Part shown: in pieces, positions 1 through 10,800 of the stretch
Numbering within the stretch: the stretch's first letter is position 1
Layout of the letters: every line of letters begins with the position of its first letter
From: DATFHX01 sp035247945
GTDB taxonomy: Bacteria > Patescibacteriota > Saccharimonadia > Saccharimonadales > Saccharimonadaceae
Assembly: GCA_035247945.1 (NCBI GenBank)
Contig: DATFHX010000027.1
Location: forward strand, 1 to 41,612
Direction: 5' to 3'
Length of the DNA: 41,612 nt
Translations under genes and position numbers: made by a program
The notes under the pieces: model-generated
Database searches by the model: none
The model's input: the letters and a program-made list of their open reading frames with translations, nothing else
Told to the model about the DNA's origin: nothing

Positions 1-1
1 C

Positions 2-64
2 AAGCCTACCGATACTAACGCAAAAGATCTCATGGCAGCACTAAAAGCGAGTATAAAAGAGTAG
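2..64 (+). CDS. ku: Ku protein, C-terminal end only (partial)
   Basis: A reading frame enters from the left edge and ends at TAG 62-64, five bases before the LigD start. The readable tail includes DLMAALKASIKE, which resembles the closing helix of bacterial Ku proteins (typically DLMxALKxS). Bacterial Ku is a homodimer that binds DNA ends and recruits LigD in non-homologous end joining, and ku next to ligD is a classical arrangement. Only about 20 residues are visible, so the assignment rests on this short match plus the neighbour. The rest of the gene lies outside the window. Confidence 0.7.
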   Translation, partial: KPTDTNAKDLMAALKASIKE

Positions 65-68
65 CAGT

Positions 69-2531
69 ATGGGACTAAAAAAATACTTCGCAAAAAGATC
101 CTTCGAACAAACGCCCGAGCCGCACGGAAAAGTAAAAAAGACGGCCAGCAAAAAGCTGGCCTTTGTCGTGCAGGAACACCACGCATCAAGGCTTCACTAC
201 GATGTACGTCTTGAACTCGATGGTGTTATGAAAAGCTGGGCAGTTCCAAAAGGCCCATCAATGAATCCTCAAGACCACCATCTTGCTATCCAGGTTGAGG
301 ATCACCCCTACGAATACCGTAAATTCGAAGGGATTATTCCTGAAGGTAACTACGGTGCCGGCCAGGTTATTATTTGGGACGAAGGTACCTACGAACCCTA
401 CCACGATAATCCCGATGACCAAGTTACCATTCGTAAAGAGCTCGAAGAAGGTCATCTTACGTTCTTTCTCCATGGCAAAAAACTAAAAGGCGAGTTCGCG
501 TTGATTCGTATGAAGGAAGATCCAAAGACCTGGCTCATGGTCAAAAAAGGTGACGAATATGCGACTACTGCAGACATTACAAAGCAGGACCGCTCCGTAA
601 AGAGTGGGCTTCGAGCAGATGAACTTGCTGGAGGAGGTACCGGTCATACATCCATCGATCTTAAAGAATATCCTGTCATTCCAGCACCGTGGAGCGTCAA
701 GCCGATGCTCTGCACGCTCGTTGATGCACCGTTTGACGACGATGAATGGGTCTTTGAAATAAAATGGGATGGCTACCGAGGTATTGCAAGCAAGTCGCGG
801 GACGAGGTACAACTTTACTCTCGTTCAGGCACTGACTTTCGTAGTAATTTCCCGCCACTCGTCGAAGCCATCCGCGCACTAAAGCATGACGTCATCCTCG
901 ATGGTGAGATTGTGGTATCCGACGATGAAGGCATGCCTCACTTCGAATCACTCCAGCATTGGCGCCGTGACCAGGTCGGACATCTTAATTACCATGCTTT
1001 TGATATTCTCTGGTGCGACGGACATGATCTTCGCACGATGCCGCTTATCGAGCGAAAGAAGCTCCTGCAGTCGATTATTCCGCCCGATTCAATCATTCGA
1101 TATAGTGACCACATGACACGTCGCGGTACAACTCTCTTTACTGCCATTGAACAGCGCGGTCTTGAAGGCATTGTCGCAAAACGTGCTAATAGCCAGTACA
1201 AAGAGAATAACCGCGGTGCCGATTGGCTTAAGATTAAAACCCATCAGCGCCAGGAAGTCGTTATTGGCGGCTACACCGAGCCAAAGGGAAGCCGCAAATA
1301 CCTCGGCTCCCTTATCGTCGGCGTCTACGACGGTAACGATTTCGTCTATGTTGGCCATTCAGGGGGTGGTATTCCCGACAAGCAGCGTAAGGAGCTTCAA
1401 GAACAGCTTGCTCGGATAGAACAAAAAGAGTCCCCCTTCAAAACAACCCCTAAGCAACCAGGTGTCGTACACTGGGTAAAACCCGAACTTGTCTGCGAGA
1501 TGAGCTTTACCGAATGGACAAGCGACGGATCAATGCGACACCCCGCCTTTAAGGGGATGCGTTCAGATAAAAAGCCAACTGCAGTTCACCGCGAGAAGCC
1601 TACCGCTATGACTGCAACGAAGGAGAAGACTGTGAAACCAGCCAGTACAAACACCCTCGAATTTACTCATCTCGATAAGGTTTTCTTCCCAAAGGCAGGC
1701 TACACTAAAGGTGACGTCCTTTCGTACTACGAATCAATTGCTGACTACATTCTTCCATATCTCAAAGATCGCCCACTCTCACTCCTTAGGCAGCCAAATG
1801 GCATTACCGGCGAAGGCTTCTTCCAAAAGAATAATGAACACCTACCAGATTGGGTACCAAGTATCGACATCTTCTCGGAATCAAACAATAAGACACTTCA
1901 CTGGATTGTCGGTGGCGACCTTAAGGTCCTCCAATATATCGTGCAGCTTGGGAGTATTGAAGTAAATCCTCTAAATGCACGCATCCAGACTCTGGATAAT
2001 CCAGACTGGCTCGTTATCGACCTCGATCCAGAAGGAACCATCACCTTCCAGGATGTCGTCACGGTCGCCAGGGAAGTAAAGCATGTCTGCGACGAATGGA
2101 AGATTCCAGTCTATCCAAAAACATCCGGAAAGACAGGTATTCACATCTTCGTACCCATGGGTGCGAAATACACTCACGAGCAAGCTCGTAATCTCGCACA
2201 CCTTATCGTCATCGAGGTTAATAAGCGTCAGCCGAAGCTCACCAGCATTGAGAGAACACCAGCCAAGCGACCCAACAAAATCTATCTTGATTGGCTTCAG
2301 AACCGTGCAGGTCAGACACTTGCTGCACCGTATTCAGTTCGTCCCACCGAAGATGCAAGCGTCTCTACGCCACTTCACTGGAGCGAAGTGAACGCTAAAC
2401 TCGATCCATCTAATTACACAATTAAAAACATCCGCAGACGCCTCGGCCAAGTTGGTGATCTATGGAAGCCAATAATGGAAGAAGGTGTTAATCTAGAGGA
2501 AGTACTTAAGCATATCGACGTTAAGGAGTAA
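69..2531 (+). CDS. ligD: ATP-dependent DNA ligase D, three domains (phosphoesterase-ligase-polymerase)
   Basis: Multifunctional non-homologous end-joining enzyme of 820 aa. Residues about 10-170 are the 3'-phosphoesterase domain: H37, D45 and H79 have the same spacing (8 and 34) as the metal ligands H42, D50 and H84 of Pseudomonas LigD. Residues about 205-510 are the adenylating ligase and OB fold, with the nucleotidyl lysine K232 in EIKWDGYRG and ILDGEIVV further on. Residues about 526-815 are the AEP-type primase/polymerase domain, with the catalytic pair D651/D653 in WLVIDLDPEG. The order PE-LIG-POL is that of Pseudomonas, not Mycobacterium. All key residues are present, so it should be active. 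The gene follows Ku by 4 nt, and the Nudix gene begins 2 nt after its stop, so the three probably form one operon. Confidence 0.96.
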   Translation: MGLKKYFAKRSFEQTPEPHGKVKKTASKKLAFVVQEHHASRLHYDVRLELDGVMKSWAVPKGPSMNPQDHHLAIQVEDHPYEYRKFEGIIPEGNYGAGQVIIWDEGTYEPYHDNPDDQVTIRKELEEGHLTFFLHGKKLKGEFALIRMKEDPKTWLMVKKGDEYATTADITKQDRSVKSGLRADELAGGGTGHTSIDLKEYPVIPAPWSVKPMLCTLVDAPFDDDEWVFEIKWDGYRGIASKSRDEVQLYSRSGTDFRSNFPPLVEAIRALKHDVILDGEIVVSDDEGMPHFESLQHWRRDQVGHLNYHAFDILWCDGHDLRTMPLIERKKLLQSIIPPDSIIRYSDHMTRRGTTLFTAIEQRGLEGIVAKRANSQYKENNRGADWLKIKTHQRQEVVIGGYTEPKGSRKYLGSLIVGVYDGNDFVYVGHSGGGIPDKQRKELQEQLARIEQKESPFKTTPKQPGVVHWVKPELVCEMSFTEWTSDGSMRHPAFKGMRSDKKPTAVHREKPTAMTATKEKTVKPASTNTLEFTHLDKVFFPKAGYTKGDVLSYYESIADYILPYLKDRPLSLLRQPNGITGEGFFQKNNEHLPDWVPSIDIFSESNNKTLHWIVGGDLKVLQYIVQLGSIEVNPLNARIQTLDNPDWLVIDLDPEGTITFQDVVTVAREVKHVCDEWKIPVYPKTSGKTGIHIFVPMGAKYTHEQARNLAHLIVIEVNKRQPKLTSIERTPAKRPNKIYLDWLQNRAGQTLAAPYSVRPTEDASVSTPLHWSEVNAKLDPSNYTIKNIRRRLGQVGDLWKPIMEEGVNLEEVLKHIDVKE

Positions 2532-2532
2532 T

Positions 2533-3081
2533 ATGCCTCATATTCACACAGAGCCTGGCCAGCATGACCACACCGCCAGTGTCTATCTATTTCGTACGGA
2601 CTTTGACGAGCCAAAAGTCGTCCTACACCGGCATAAGAAATTCAATAAATATCTCCAGTTTGGCGGCCATGTTGAACTCCACGAAACACCGTGGCAAGCA
2701 ATCATTCATGAACTCCGCGAGGAGTCTGGGTATGACATTAATCAGATACGAATCCTGCAGCCAGAAACGCGCATGACGAAGATCTCAAACTCGATCCTCC
2801 ACCCACAGCCAGTCGTCCACAGCACACATCCCATCGGCCCTCCTGTGGCAGATTTCGAGCATTTCCATACAGACATCGCGTATGCAGCTACTACAGATAG
2901 AGATCCAATCCACCAACCGGAAGAAGGTGAGTCGACATCGATTCAACTCTTTACGAGAGACGAACTAATCGCACTGCCGGATGAGCAGATCATTAAGAAT
3001 GCACGCGAAATTATGCTCCATATCTTCGATCATATCCTTCCAACCTGGCAGCCTGTAGAGGCCGATACCTTCGAGAGCTAA
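2533..3081 (+). CDS. Nudix hydrolase
   Basis: 182-aa Nudix protein. Nudix enzymes hydrolyse nucleoside diphosphates linked to another moiety, with divalent metal. The Nudix box starts at GGHVELHE and continues to HELREESGY. It fits GX5EX7REUXEEXGU except that the R of the RE pair is H; the metal-binding EE is present. An AAGGAG sequence at the end of ligD precedes ATG 2533, so translation is probably coupled to ligD. An inserted segment (about residues 90-130, rich in H and P) follows the box. The substrate cannot be told. Its place behind Ku-LigD may mean nucleotide-pool cleaning or processing of adenylated intermediates, but that is inference. Confidence 0.85.
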   Translation: MPHIHTEPGQHDHTASVYLFRTDFDEPKVVLHRHKKFNKYLQFGGHVELHETPWQAIIHELREESGYDINQIRILQPETRMTKISNSILHPQPVVHSTHPIGPPVADFEHFHTDIAYAATTDRDPIHQPEEGESTSIQLFTRDELIALPDEQIIKNAREIMLHIFDHILPTWQPVEADTFES

Positions 3082-3111
3082 AAGGTACTTTTCAATTAGA
3101 AAAGAAAAGCG

Positions 3112-3117
3112 TATACT
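3112..3117 (+). promoter_or_regulatory. -10 box TATACT, leaderless spacing
   Basis: TATACT followed by exactly 6 nt and then ATG 3124. With the usual six bases between the -10 box and +1, the mRNA would begin at the A of the start codon. There is no Shine-Dalgarno sequence. Confidence 0.6.
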
Positions 3118-3123
3118 AAGCAT

Positions 3124-3504
3124 ATGCTTGTTGTATTTTTAATCTTTGCAGCTCTCGCGGGACTGCTTCATATCTATATATTCATCTTAGAAACGTTTCT
3201 CTGGACAAGTGATACGGCCAGAAAAACTTTCAAAACGACAGCCGAGCAAGCCGAAGAGACTAAGGAACTCGCCGCCAACCAAGGCGTTTATAACGGCGCA
3301 CTCGCAGTGATAACACTCGTTGGTGTTATAGCCATAGCGACTAATGGTAGTAACTCCGTAGGAAAAACGCTCATTATCGCTGGATGTAGCGTTATGACAA
3401 TTGCAGCCCTCTATCTTCTTTTAACAGCAAAAGATAAAAGAAGCGCAGCACTAAAGCAATTAGTACTGCCACTCCTTACGCTTATAACAGCGTTATTTCT
3501 TTGA
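3124..3504 (+). CDS. DUF1304 family membrane protein
   Basis: 126-aa integral membrane protein with about four hydrophobic segments. The N-terminal LLHIYIFILETFLW and the following NQGVYNGALA region are characteristic of DUF1304, a family of unknown function. No catalytic motif is visible. No ribosome-binding site precedes the start; instead TATACT sits 6 nt upstream, suggesting a leaderless transcript. The 3' end overlaps the convergent DUF805 gene by 12 nt. Confidence 0.8.
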   Translation: MLVVFLIFAALAGLLHIYIFILETFLWTSDTARKTFKTTAEQAEETKELAANQGVYNGALAVITLVGVIAIATNGSNSVGKTLIIAGCSVMTIAALYLLLTAKDKRSAALKQLVLPLLTLITALFL

Positions 3505-3840
3505 AGTTTTTGAATTCTTTACACTAGGCTGTGCAAGGTAAACGATCACAATAATCCATCCAACAAATGGAAGAAGAAGCCAAAAAAGATTGCCCCAGTG
3601 CTTTCCGGCATCACGAAGACGACGTACTGCCACTGCGAGAGAGGGTAGAAGCGTTGCAAGTGACCAAAGGCTCACTAGTGTATTACCCAAAGAACCTTCA
3701 CCCCTACCAAATGCTACGCCAAGCACTGCACTCACAAGGAAAGAGAACAGCGTCCACCACCAATACTCAGGTCGTGAAGCCACACCATTGAAATCTGCAT
3801 ATTTACTAAAAACTGTTTTTATTGATTCACCGAATCCCAT
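3493..3840 (-). CDS. DUF805 family membrane protein
   Basis: 115-aa membrane protein of the DUF805 family. It has the typical opening (short amphipathic segment, YADFNGVASRPEYWWW, then three or four hydrophobic helices) and the RRLRDAGKHWGN signature between helices. Function is unknown in the family. The start is supported by AAGGAGAT 8 nt upstream on the minus strand. It ends inside the last codons of the convergent DUF1304 gene. Confidence 0.82.
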   Translation of the reverse strand: MGFGESIKTVFSKYADFNGVASRPEYWWWTLFSFLVSAVLGVAFGRGEGSLGNTLVSLWSLATLLPSLAVAVRRLRDAGKHWGNLFWLLLPFVGWIIVIVYLAQPSVKNSKTSKK

Positions 3841-3916
3841 TATAAATCTCCTTATTCCTTGATTTTGCCTTAAAATGCTTATGAATACAAGTCAACAACC
3901 GTCTTTTAGTATTTAA

Positions 3917-4162
3917 TTATTGCCAAACGACAAGGAGCATATAGATAAACGCGATAAGCCCAAGGACTGTTCCGATAATCGAGAAGGTTAAATATTGTTT
4001 ATTCTTAACTCTCTGTGAGAGAACAATACCTCGCACACCAGTAGCAAGTGCTACGATACCTAGAAATCCTATTAGAAGTGAAATAATTCCGAAAATAAGC
4101 GAAACCGTCGCAAACTGCTTACTTTCTTTTTCTGGATTTTTGGAAGGCGCTAATTTAACCAT
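3917..4162 (-). CDS. Small two-helix membrane protein, DUF4190-like
   Basis: 81 aa. A short charged N terminus (KNPEKESKQF) is followed by two hydrophobic segments around residues 20-45 and 55-80. The pattern (ATVSLIFGIISLLIGFLGI, then a G-rich second helix ending in W) resembles DUF4190-type proteins, which often accompany secreted or zinc-ribbon modules. An AGGAGAA sequence lies 9 nt before the ATG. Function is unknown. It lies on the same strand as the DUF805 gene with a gap of about 75 nt and probably has its own promoter. Confidence 0.65.
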   Translation of the reverse strand: MVKLAPSKNPEKESKQFATVSLIFGIISLLIGFLGIVALATGVRGIVLSQRVKNKQYLTFSIIGTVLGLIAFIYMLLVVWQ

Positions 4163-4246
4163 CTACTGTGATTCTCCTGTGTAGTTACTTTGCGTTCTAT
4201 TTAATCACATAGGGTATACTTATATGAAATACTCTGAGAACAATAG

Positions 4247-4618
4247 ATGACTATAGCATCCGCACAGACACTTTTCTTCATTAATTGGACCCTATATGGA
4301 GTAGCGCTATTATTATCGCTACTTTTAGCACATCAACTCTTTAAGTCCCTAAAGCGGCAACATCCAAAATACTATGAATCGATTGGCAAACCAAGAGTAC
4401 AGATCCCAATGACCTACACCGAAGAAGGCTATAGTCAAGCAATAAGAGGTAGGAATTTTATGCTTTCTATATTCTTTCGAGGGCTCCCGGATGGTTTTCC
4501 TAGAGACGCAAAAATAAGAAAACAAGTCCAGGTCTTTCGTATTGTTTACACAATTGCGATAATTTTATTCATTGCAACATGCGTTTCTATTTATATCTTC
4601 GACACATCAACTACCTAG
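4247..4618 (+). CDS. Hypothetical two-helix membrane protein (123 aa)
   Basis: Not assigned to a family. A hydrophobic segment at about residues 8-30 is followed by a cytoplasm-like basic stretch with HPKYYESIGKPRV, and a second hydrophobic segment lies at about residues 95-118. The HPxYYxxIGxP arrangement after the first helix is vaguely reminiscent of UspB-like membrane proteins, but this is not secure. A TATACT box at 4215-4220 predicts a leader of about 20 nt with only a weak Shine-Dalgarno (GAG). The 182 nt that follow, up to the RHS gene, hold no gene, only a possible promoter. Confidence 0.7.
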   Translation: MTIASAQTLFFINWTLYGVALLLSLLLAHQLFKSLKRQHPKYYESIGKPRVQIPMTYTEEGYSQAIRGRNFMLSIFFRGLPDGFPRDAKIRKQVQVFRIVYTIAIILFIATCVSIYIFDTSTT

Positions 4619-4732
4619 CAAATATAGCCACATAAAAAATAACATCAGAATTATTTCAGTTTTTCTGACCCTCGCAATCTGTTCGTCATATAAATCTTCA
4701 TGCTTCAAAATAACTTAAAAACAAAAGCAATA

Positions 4733-4761
4733 TTGCACAATTTTTAATCTACCTATACGAT
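4733..4761 (+). promoter_or_regulatory. Possible promoter of the RHS gene
   Basis: TTGCAC, a 17-nt spacer and TACGAT lie 40 nt upstream of the RHS start, in an A+T-rich stretch. The match to consensus is weak. GAGGGA at 4785-4791 is the likely ribosome-binding site for ATG 4801. Confidence 0.3.
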
Positions 4762-4800
4762 TGGAGCAATATCTAAATAGAAAAAGAGGGAATTTAGAGA

Positions 4801-7800
4801 ATGGGCAAACACGTTTTTCGTCGTGTCATTATTTTCAGTGCTATAACAGCACTTGTTTTTGGATTGTTTGAACCTGGCGCAAGCTTGGCACTTGCACAGT
4901 CAAATGAAAACAAAACATTTAACACAGACTACGATCTAAAGCCGCTTACATCAGATAAGCAGGAAACACAAAAAGCTGAGCCAACTCAGCAGCAAGGAGC
5001 TCCAGACACTAAACAAGTGGACAATCCAAAGGGATTGAAGTACGAAGAAGAGAACAAGCGTACAGCGTTCACTTCCTCGTATGTCAACAACGATGGGACG
5101 CATACAATGAAATACAGCGTCCGTCAGCAAAACTACAAAGAAGGAAATAGCTGGAAGAAGATCGACAACACGGTTAAGCCCGTCGAGAAGCCAAAACCTC
5201 AGGCAAACTTCTTTCAGATAATGACCAACTCGCAGCCAGAAGCGCCAACTCCTGACACTTACACCGGAAAAGCAGGTTCAATATCCGTAGAGATGAAACC
5301 GCTTTCAGAAGGCATGACGTTCCAAGCAGAAGGAAAGACGTTCACAATGCGCCCTATTGGCGCCAGTGACGTCACCCCTGTAAAACAGGATGACAATTCC
5401 GTCCTCTATAAAGACGCATGGCCAAACGTTGACCTTGTTTACGAACTTCGCGGAGAAGTCGTAAAAGAAGCAATTATCATCAAAGATAAGAGCGCTCAGG
5501 CGACTTACAACTTTTCAATCTCAGGTGGTAAGGTTATCAACCACCCGACAAAGCAAGGCGAGCTAACAATCGAAGGGCTGCCCGCTGACTTCAGTTTTAG
5601 CCAACTTACGCTCGACCTTCACGACCGCGGCGTCATTAGTGAGCAGCGCGTCACACAGACACCTACTCAATCAGGTGACGGCATCGCCGTGAACCTTGAT
5701 GCCAACTGGCTTAAATCACAGCCAAATGAATCATTCCCAATGCGCGTCGATCCAAGCTTCTGGAAAGATTCAACCAGCTACAAAATGTACAAGTCAGACG
5801 GCTATAGCTGTAACATGAGCAACTGTTACGCGAACATTGGTTCTATCTACGACAGTGGCTGGAAGGTTTGGCGTTCTTATGTCATGTTCCCAATTAGTGA
5901 ACTCTCGGGTAAAAGAGTTCTTAACGCGTACCTCCACGGTTCCTTCGTAAACGGCGCAAATGGTGACACAGGCCCACACTGGATTTACGCCGGACGAGCA
6001 AACTGTGACGGCTACATGTGTCAGGGAACACAGGTAGGTGCATCAGGAAACGTTTACGGCGACTTCGATGTCGACTTTACAAACGGCCTTCAGACGGCTA
6101 TTAATCAAGGTGACTGGACCCCCGTTTGGAGTCTTTGGGGCGAAGAGGGTTCATATAAAACATTCAAGCCTTACTATGACATCGCTGCAGCAATCGTATA
6201 CGATTCACCAACACCTACCTCTAATCAGATGAGTCCAGCAGATGGGCAAGTTATGATCGATACACAGCCAACCCTTAAAGGTGCGACTGTTACCGATCCA
6301 GATGGACCCGTTCAGTACCAGTTCGCACTCTCTTCAAGTGCGGGCGCATTAAACGGTGCCGTCATTAACTCTGGCTGGCTCGACACTCCACAATGGACCG
6401 TTCCAGACGGCGTTCTTCAGGACGGAACAACCTACTACTGGAGAATTCAAACCAAGGACACAACGACAACGGGTCAGGTTACCTCAGGCCCAACCAGATC
6501 CCTTAAGGTAGACTTCCGAAACGGCAAGGATTCGACACAAACCTACGACACCGTTGGTCCAGTGGGAATAAACCTCGCAACCGGAAGTGCTTCCGTCGAG
6601 ACAGGTTCACACACGATGAGTGCGCTTGGCGGTTCGATGGGCGTCAACCTCAGCTACGACACACCAAACCGTGCTCAAAAAGGTCTCAAAGCAGAGTATT
6701 GGAACGTCGCAAGCAATTATTCAATCAATAGCGGCGCGCCTACAAGCACCCCTACGTTAAGTCGTATCGATCCAGACATTAACTTCGATTGGAGTACCGC
6801 AAGTCCGGGCGCCAATATTGGCACAGACAACTGGTATGCACGCTGGACTGGAAAGATGGTCGTGCCATCGACTGGCTCATATACCTTCGGGGCATCATAT
6901 GACGACGAATACTCCGTCTATATTAACGGTAATAAAGTCGCCGGCAACGGATGCTGCTCACAGCCGAATAACTATGCAAACTCAACGCCAGTAAGTCTTA
7001 CAGCTGGCCAGGTTGTCGACCTCCGCGTTGAATACCACGAAGCGACTAGCGTCGGCTTTATGAAGCTCTTTGTAAAAGGCCCTGTCGATGAACAGCCCGT
7101 TCCAAAAGACTGGCTTAAAACTGATAATCCAAACGGCTCAAAGCTCTATGGACTCTTCGGACGATACTACACGGATAACGCCTACGCCCACGATCTCGAT
7201 GCGGCAGCTCAAGATCCATCTCGACTCATGATCGCTCGGCAAGATACCAAGATGAATCTTGATCTTGGCCCTGGTAGTGTTATTCCCGCGATTCAGGGAG
7301 ATAACTTTATGGCTCGCTGGACAGGATATATCACCGTTCCAACAAGCGGCGATTACCAACTTGGTGCCGTCACCGACGATGGGCTCCGCATTAAACTAAA
7401 TAACGGTTTATTCGGTGCACAAAATACCATTATCGATAGCTGGAAAGACCAAACAGCAACGCTCTGGAGTGGCAATACCCACCTAGATGCCAATACACCA
7501 GTCCCAATTACGATTGACTGGTATGAGCACAATAATAACGCGACTATGAAGCTCCTCGTTCGAGGCAATGGCTACACCGACCAGGAAATTCCTGTCACTT
7601 GGCTTACCCCACAGGCGAACGCCGTCCCAGAAGGCTGGCAGCTCAACCTCGATGTAGATGGAAACGTTGGATACGAACGCCTCCGCGTTTCAGGTAATAG
7701 TGTTATTCTTCAGGACGCTTCGAGGAATAATCATGAATATACCTCGACCGGAACCGGCTACAAGCCACCCGTCAATGAAGACGGCGTGCTCGTAAAAAAT

Positions 7801-10800
7801 AGCGACAACACCTATACATTCACCGATGTCGATGGTCGCGTCTATATCTTTGACGCTGCTGGACTCCTCAAGTCTGTCACAACTCCAGCCGACGATCGTC
7901 AACCCGCAGCCTTAAAGTATGAATATGGCGGCGATCCATCCCGACTTCTTAAAATTACCGACGGAGTGAACAGTGCTCGCTATGCAACACTTCACTATAA
8001 GGGAATTCAAGATGACAATATGTGTGGTCATCCAAGCGGCTTCGACGACGCACCGACTGGTATGCTCTGTGCTTTTAAGTCGAGTGATGGCGACGTTACC
8101 CACTTCTACTACCAAGCAGGTCAGCTTGCTCGTGTTGAAAAGCCCGGAAACGACATCACCGACTACCGCTATAACACGAAGGGCCAAATCGACACGATCC
8201 GAGACGGACTTGCGGGCGATGTTATTGCCGCAGGGCTCCGTGCCGACGACGAGACAGTCACAACGAAACTATCTTACGATGATCTTGGTCGTATTACATC
8301 CGTAAAAGCACCGGCTGCGACCGCAGGCGCAGATCGACTTGAGCACACCTTTAGTTACAAACCATCTGATACCATTGCGCTCAACCGTCTTTACCGAGCA
8401 AGTGGTCCAACAAATGATATCCTGACATCTGCCACTCGACTTGCAGATAGTCAGTATGACACCATGAGTATGGTTTACGCACTCCGAAGCCAGGCACCTG
8501 GATCACACCCAATCTATGCCTGTAAGCGAAGTGATGGCTTCCGTTACGTTACAAATGCCATTAACTGTCCAGTATCCGGCGATACGAATATCGGCACTCT
8601 TGGCTACCTTTATGACACACCAACAGGCGCAGCCACTAAGCCAATGAGCCGCCTCAAGCGAACCAGCGACAACTATGTCCTTGAATATCCGGTCACATCG
8701 CTCGCCGGCTGGAATACCGACGAATTCCTCGGCTACGGCTTTGACAGTTCAACAAATGCCGGTATATCCGAAATGCATATTACCAATGCTCCGGAACCTC
8801 AGGGCTTTAGCAAGCGACTTGAATATGACTCACTCCTTCGTACATCAAAGGCAACAGACCTTACTGGAAAGACTACGTCAACCGAGTGGGACAGTGTAAA
8901 AGATCTTCAGCTATCGACAACGGACGCAACCGGCCTCAAGAGTACAAGCCTCTACGATGCCGACGATCGTCTCGTCGACTCGTACGGTCCAGCGCCTGCA
9001 AGCTGGTATGGAAGTGACCGCAAACCAACTGCAATCTACACAAACCAAGTACCGCACACAAGTACTGGCTTTGACGAAGGCATTAGTGGACTCGCAGTGA
9101 GCGCGTATCCGAATAAGAAGCTTATCGGCACGCCAAAATATGTCACGACAGGATTTAATACACCCCCAACTGCTTCATATGCGCTTCCAATTTCAAATGG
9201 AATCGTAACAGCAAGTGACGGTCTCAGTATCCGTGCAACGGGAAAGATTCGCCTTGACCAAGTTGGAACCTACAGTTTCCGCCTGATGCACGCAGACGGT
9301 GTACGACTCTACATCGACGACCAGCTCGTCACTGGAGACTGGACGGACGGTAACGATCGCCTTACTGGGGAAGGTACATTTACAAACCAAACTGCTAATT
9401 CATCTCACCGTATTACCATCGAGGCATACCGAGCATCCACAGCTAGTACCGAACGTGTCTACGCAATGCTTTCAAAGAAAGCTCCAGGCGCTTCCAGTTT
9501 CGATGACAATGTCGGTACAATGCTCAGTCCTGCATACAACCTCACCACCAGTACAACCGCATATGATTCGCAGATTGGTAACATTACCAGCACAACTCAG
9601 TACAAAGATCCTGCATATGGTCAGATTGCAAGTACTACACTCGATCCAACAGGGATTAACTACCAGAGTAAGGCTGAATACGAAGCCCCGGGCACCGCAT
9701 TCCTTCGCCAGACGAGTAAGACGCTTCCTGGTGGTGCAAAGACAACCTACCAGCACTACAGCAAGGATGATACCGCAGATAATCCATGTACCACAGAAGT
9801 CGAAGCCTATCACCAAGCAGGTCGACCAAAGGGCAAGGTAGAGCCAACCGGCCGAACAACAGAAACGGTCTACAATGAATCTGGCGACGTTGTCGCAACA
9901 CGCTACAACAGCGATCCATGGACGTGTACTGAATATGACACAAGAGGACGAGTCACAAAGACGACCGTACCTGGTCGCACCGAGAATGGAACAACACTCG
10001 TAGGACGAACCATTACGAATAACTATGCCGTCAGCGGCAATCCGCTCATTACCAGTACAACCGACAGCGCCGGCGCAGTCACGGTTGAAAACGACCTCCT
10101 CGGGCGCACAGTTAAGTACACAGATGCACTCGGAAAAGTAACGACAAATAGTTACGATACCTACGGAAAGCTCACAAGCCGCACCAGTCCAATTGGTACT
10201 GAAAGTTACGAATACGATTCATACGATCGCCTTACGAAACAGAAGCTCGACAACGTTACGTTTGCTACCGTTACCTACGACGACTTCAGTCGTATCCAAA
10301 AGGTAGATTATCCTGCAGGTATAAGTCTAAGCAGTATCACTCGAGACACGCTTGGCCGTGAAAATGGCAATACGTACAACCTAGCATCTGGTCAAACACT
10401 CGCGGACTCAATTAACCGTTATACGAGCGGTGACATCCAAAATGGTACCGAGAATGGTACGTCCAAGTCATATACCTACGACAAGGCTGGGCGTCTCACT
10501 AATGCAACAATAGGAAGTAACACCTACACCTACGGATTCGGTGCTCAAAATGCGAGCTGTCCTGCAACGCCTAACTATGATGCAGGTAAAGATGGTAACC
10601 GCACGAGCATGACCGTAAACGGCCAGACGACGACATACTGTTACAACAGCGGCGACCAACTTGTAAGCAGTAGTGATGCAACACTCACGAACGCTCAATA
10701 CGACACGCACGGCAACGCCTCAAGTCTTGGAGATGCGACACATAAGACTGAGTTCACCTACGACGCAAGTGATCGTAACGCAAGTATAAAGTCGGGAACT

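Noticed and set aside
9299..9841. 180-aa ORF in another frame inside the RHS gene
   Set aside because: Low-complexity, Thr/Gln/Arg-rich product typical of an alternative frame; no start signals.
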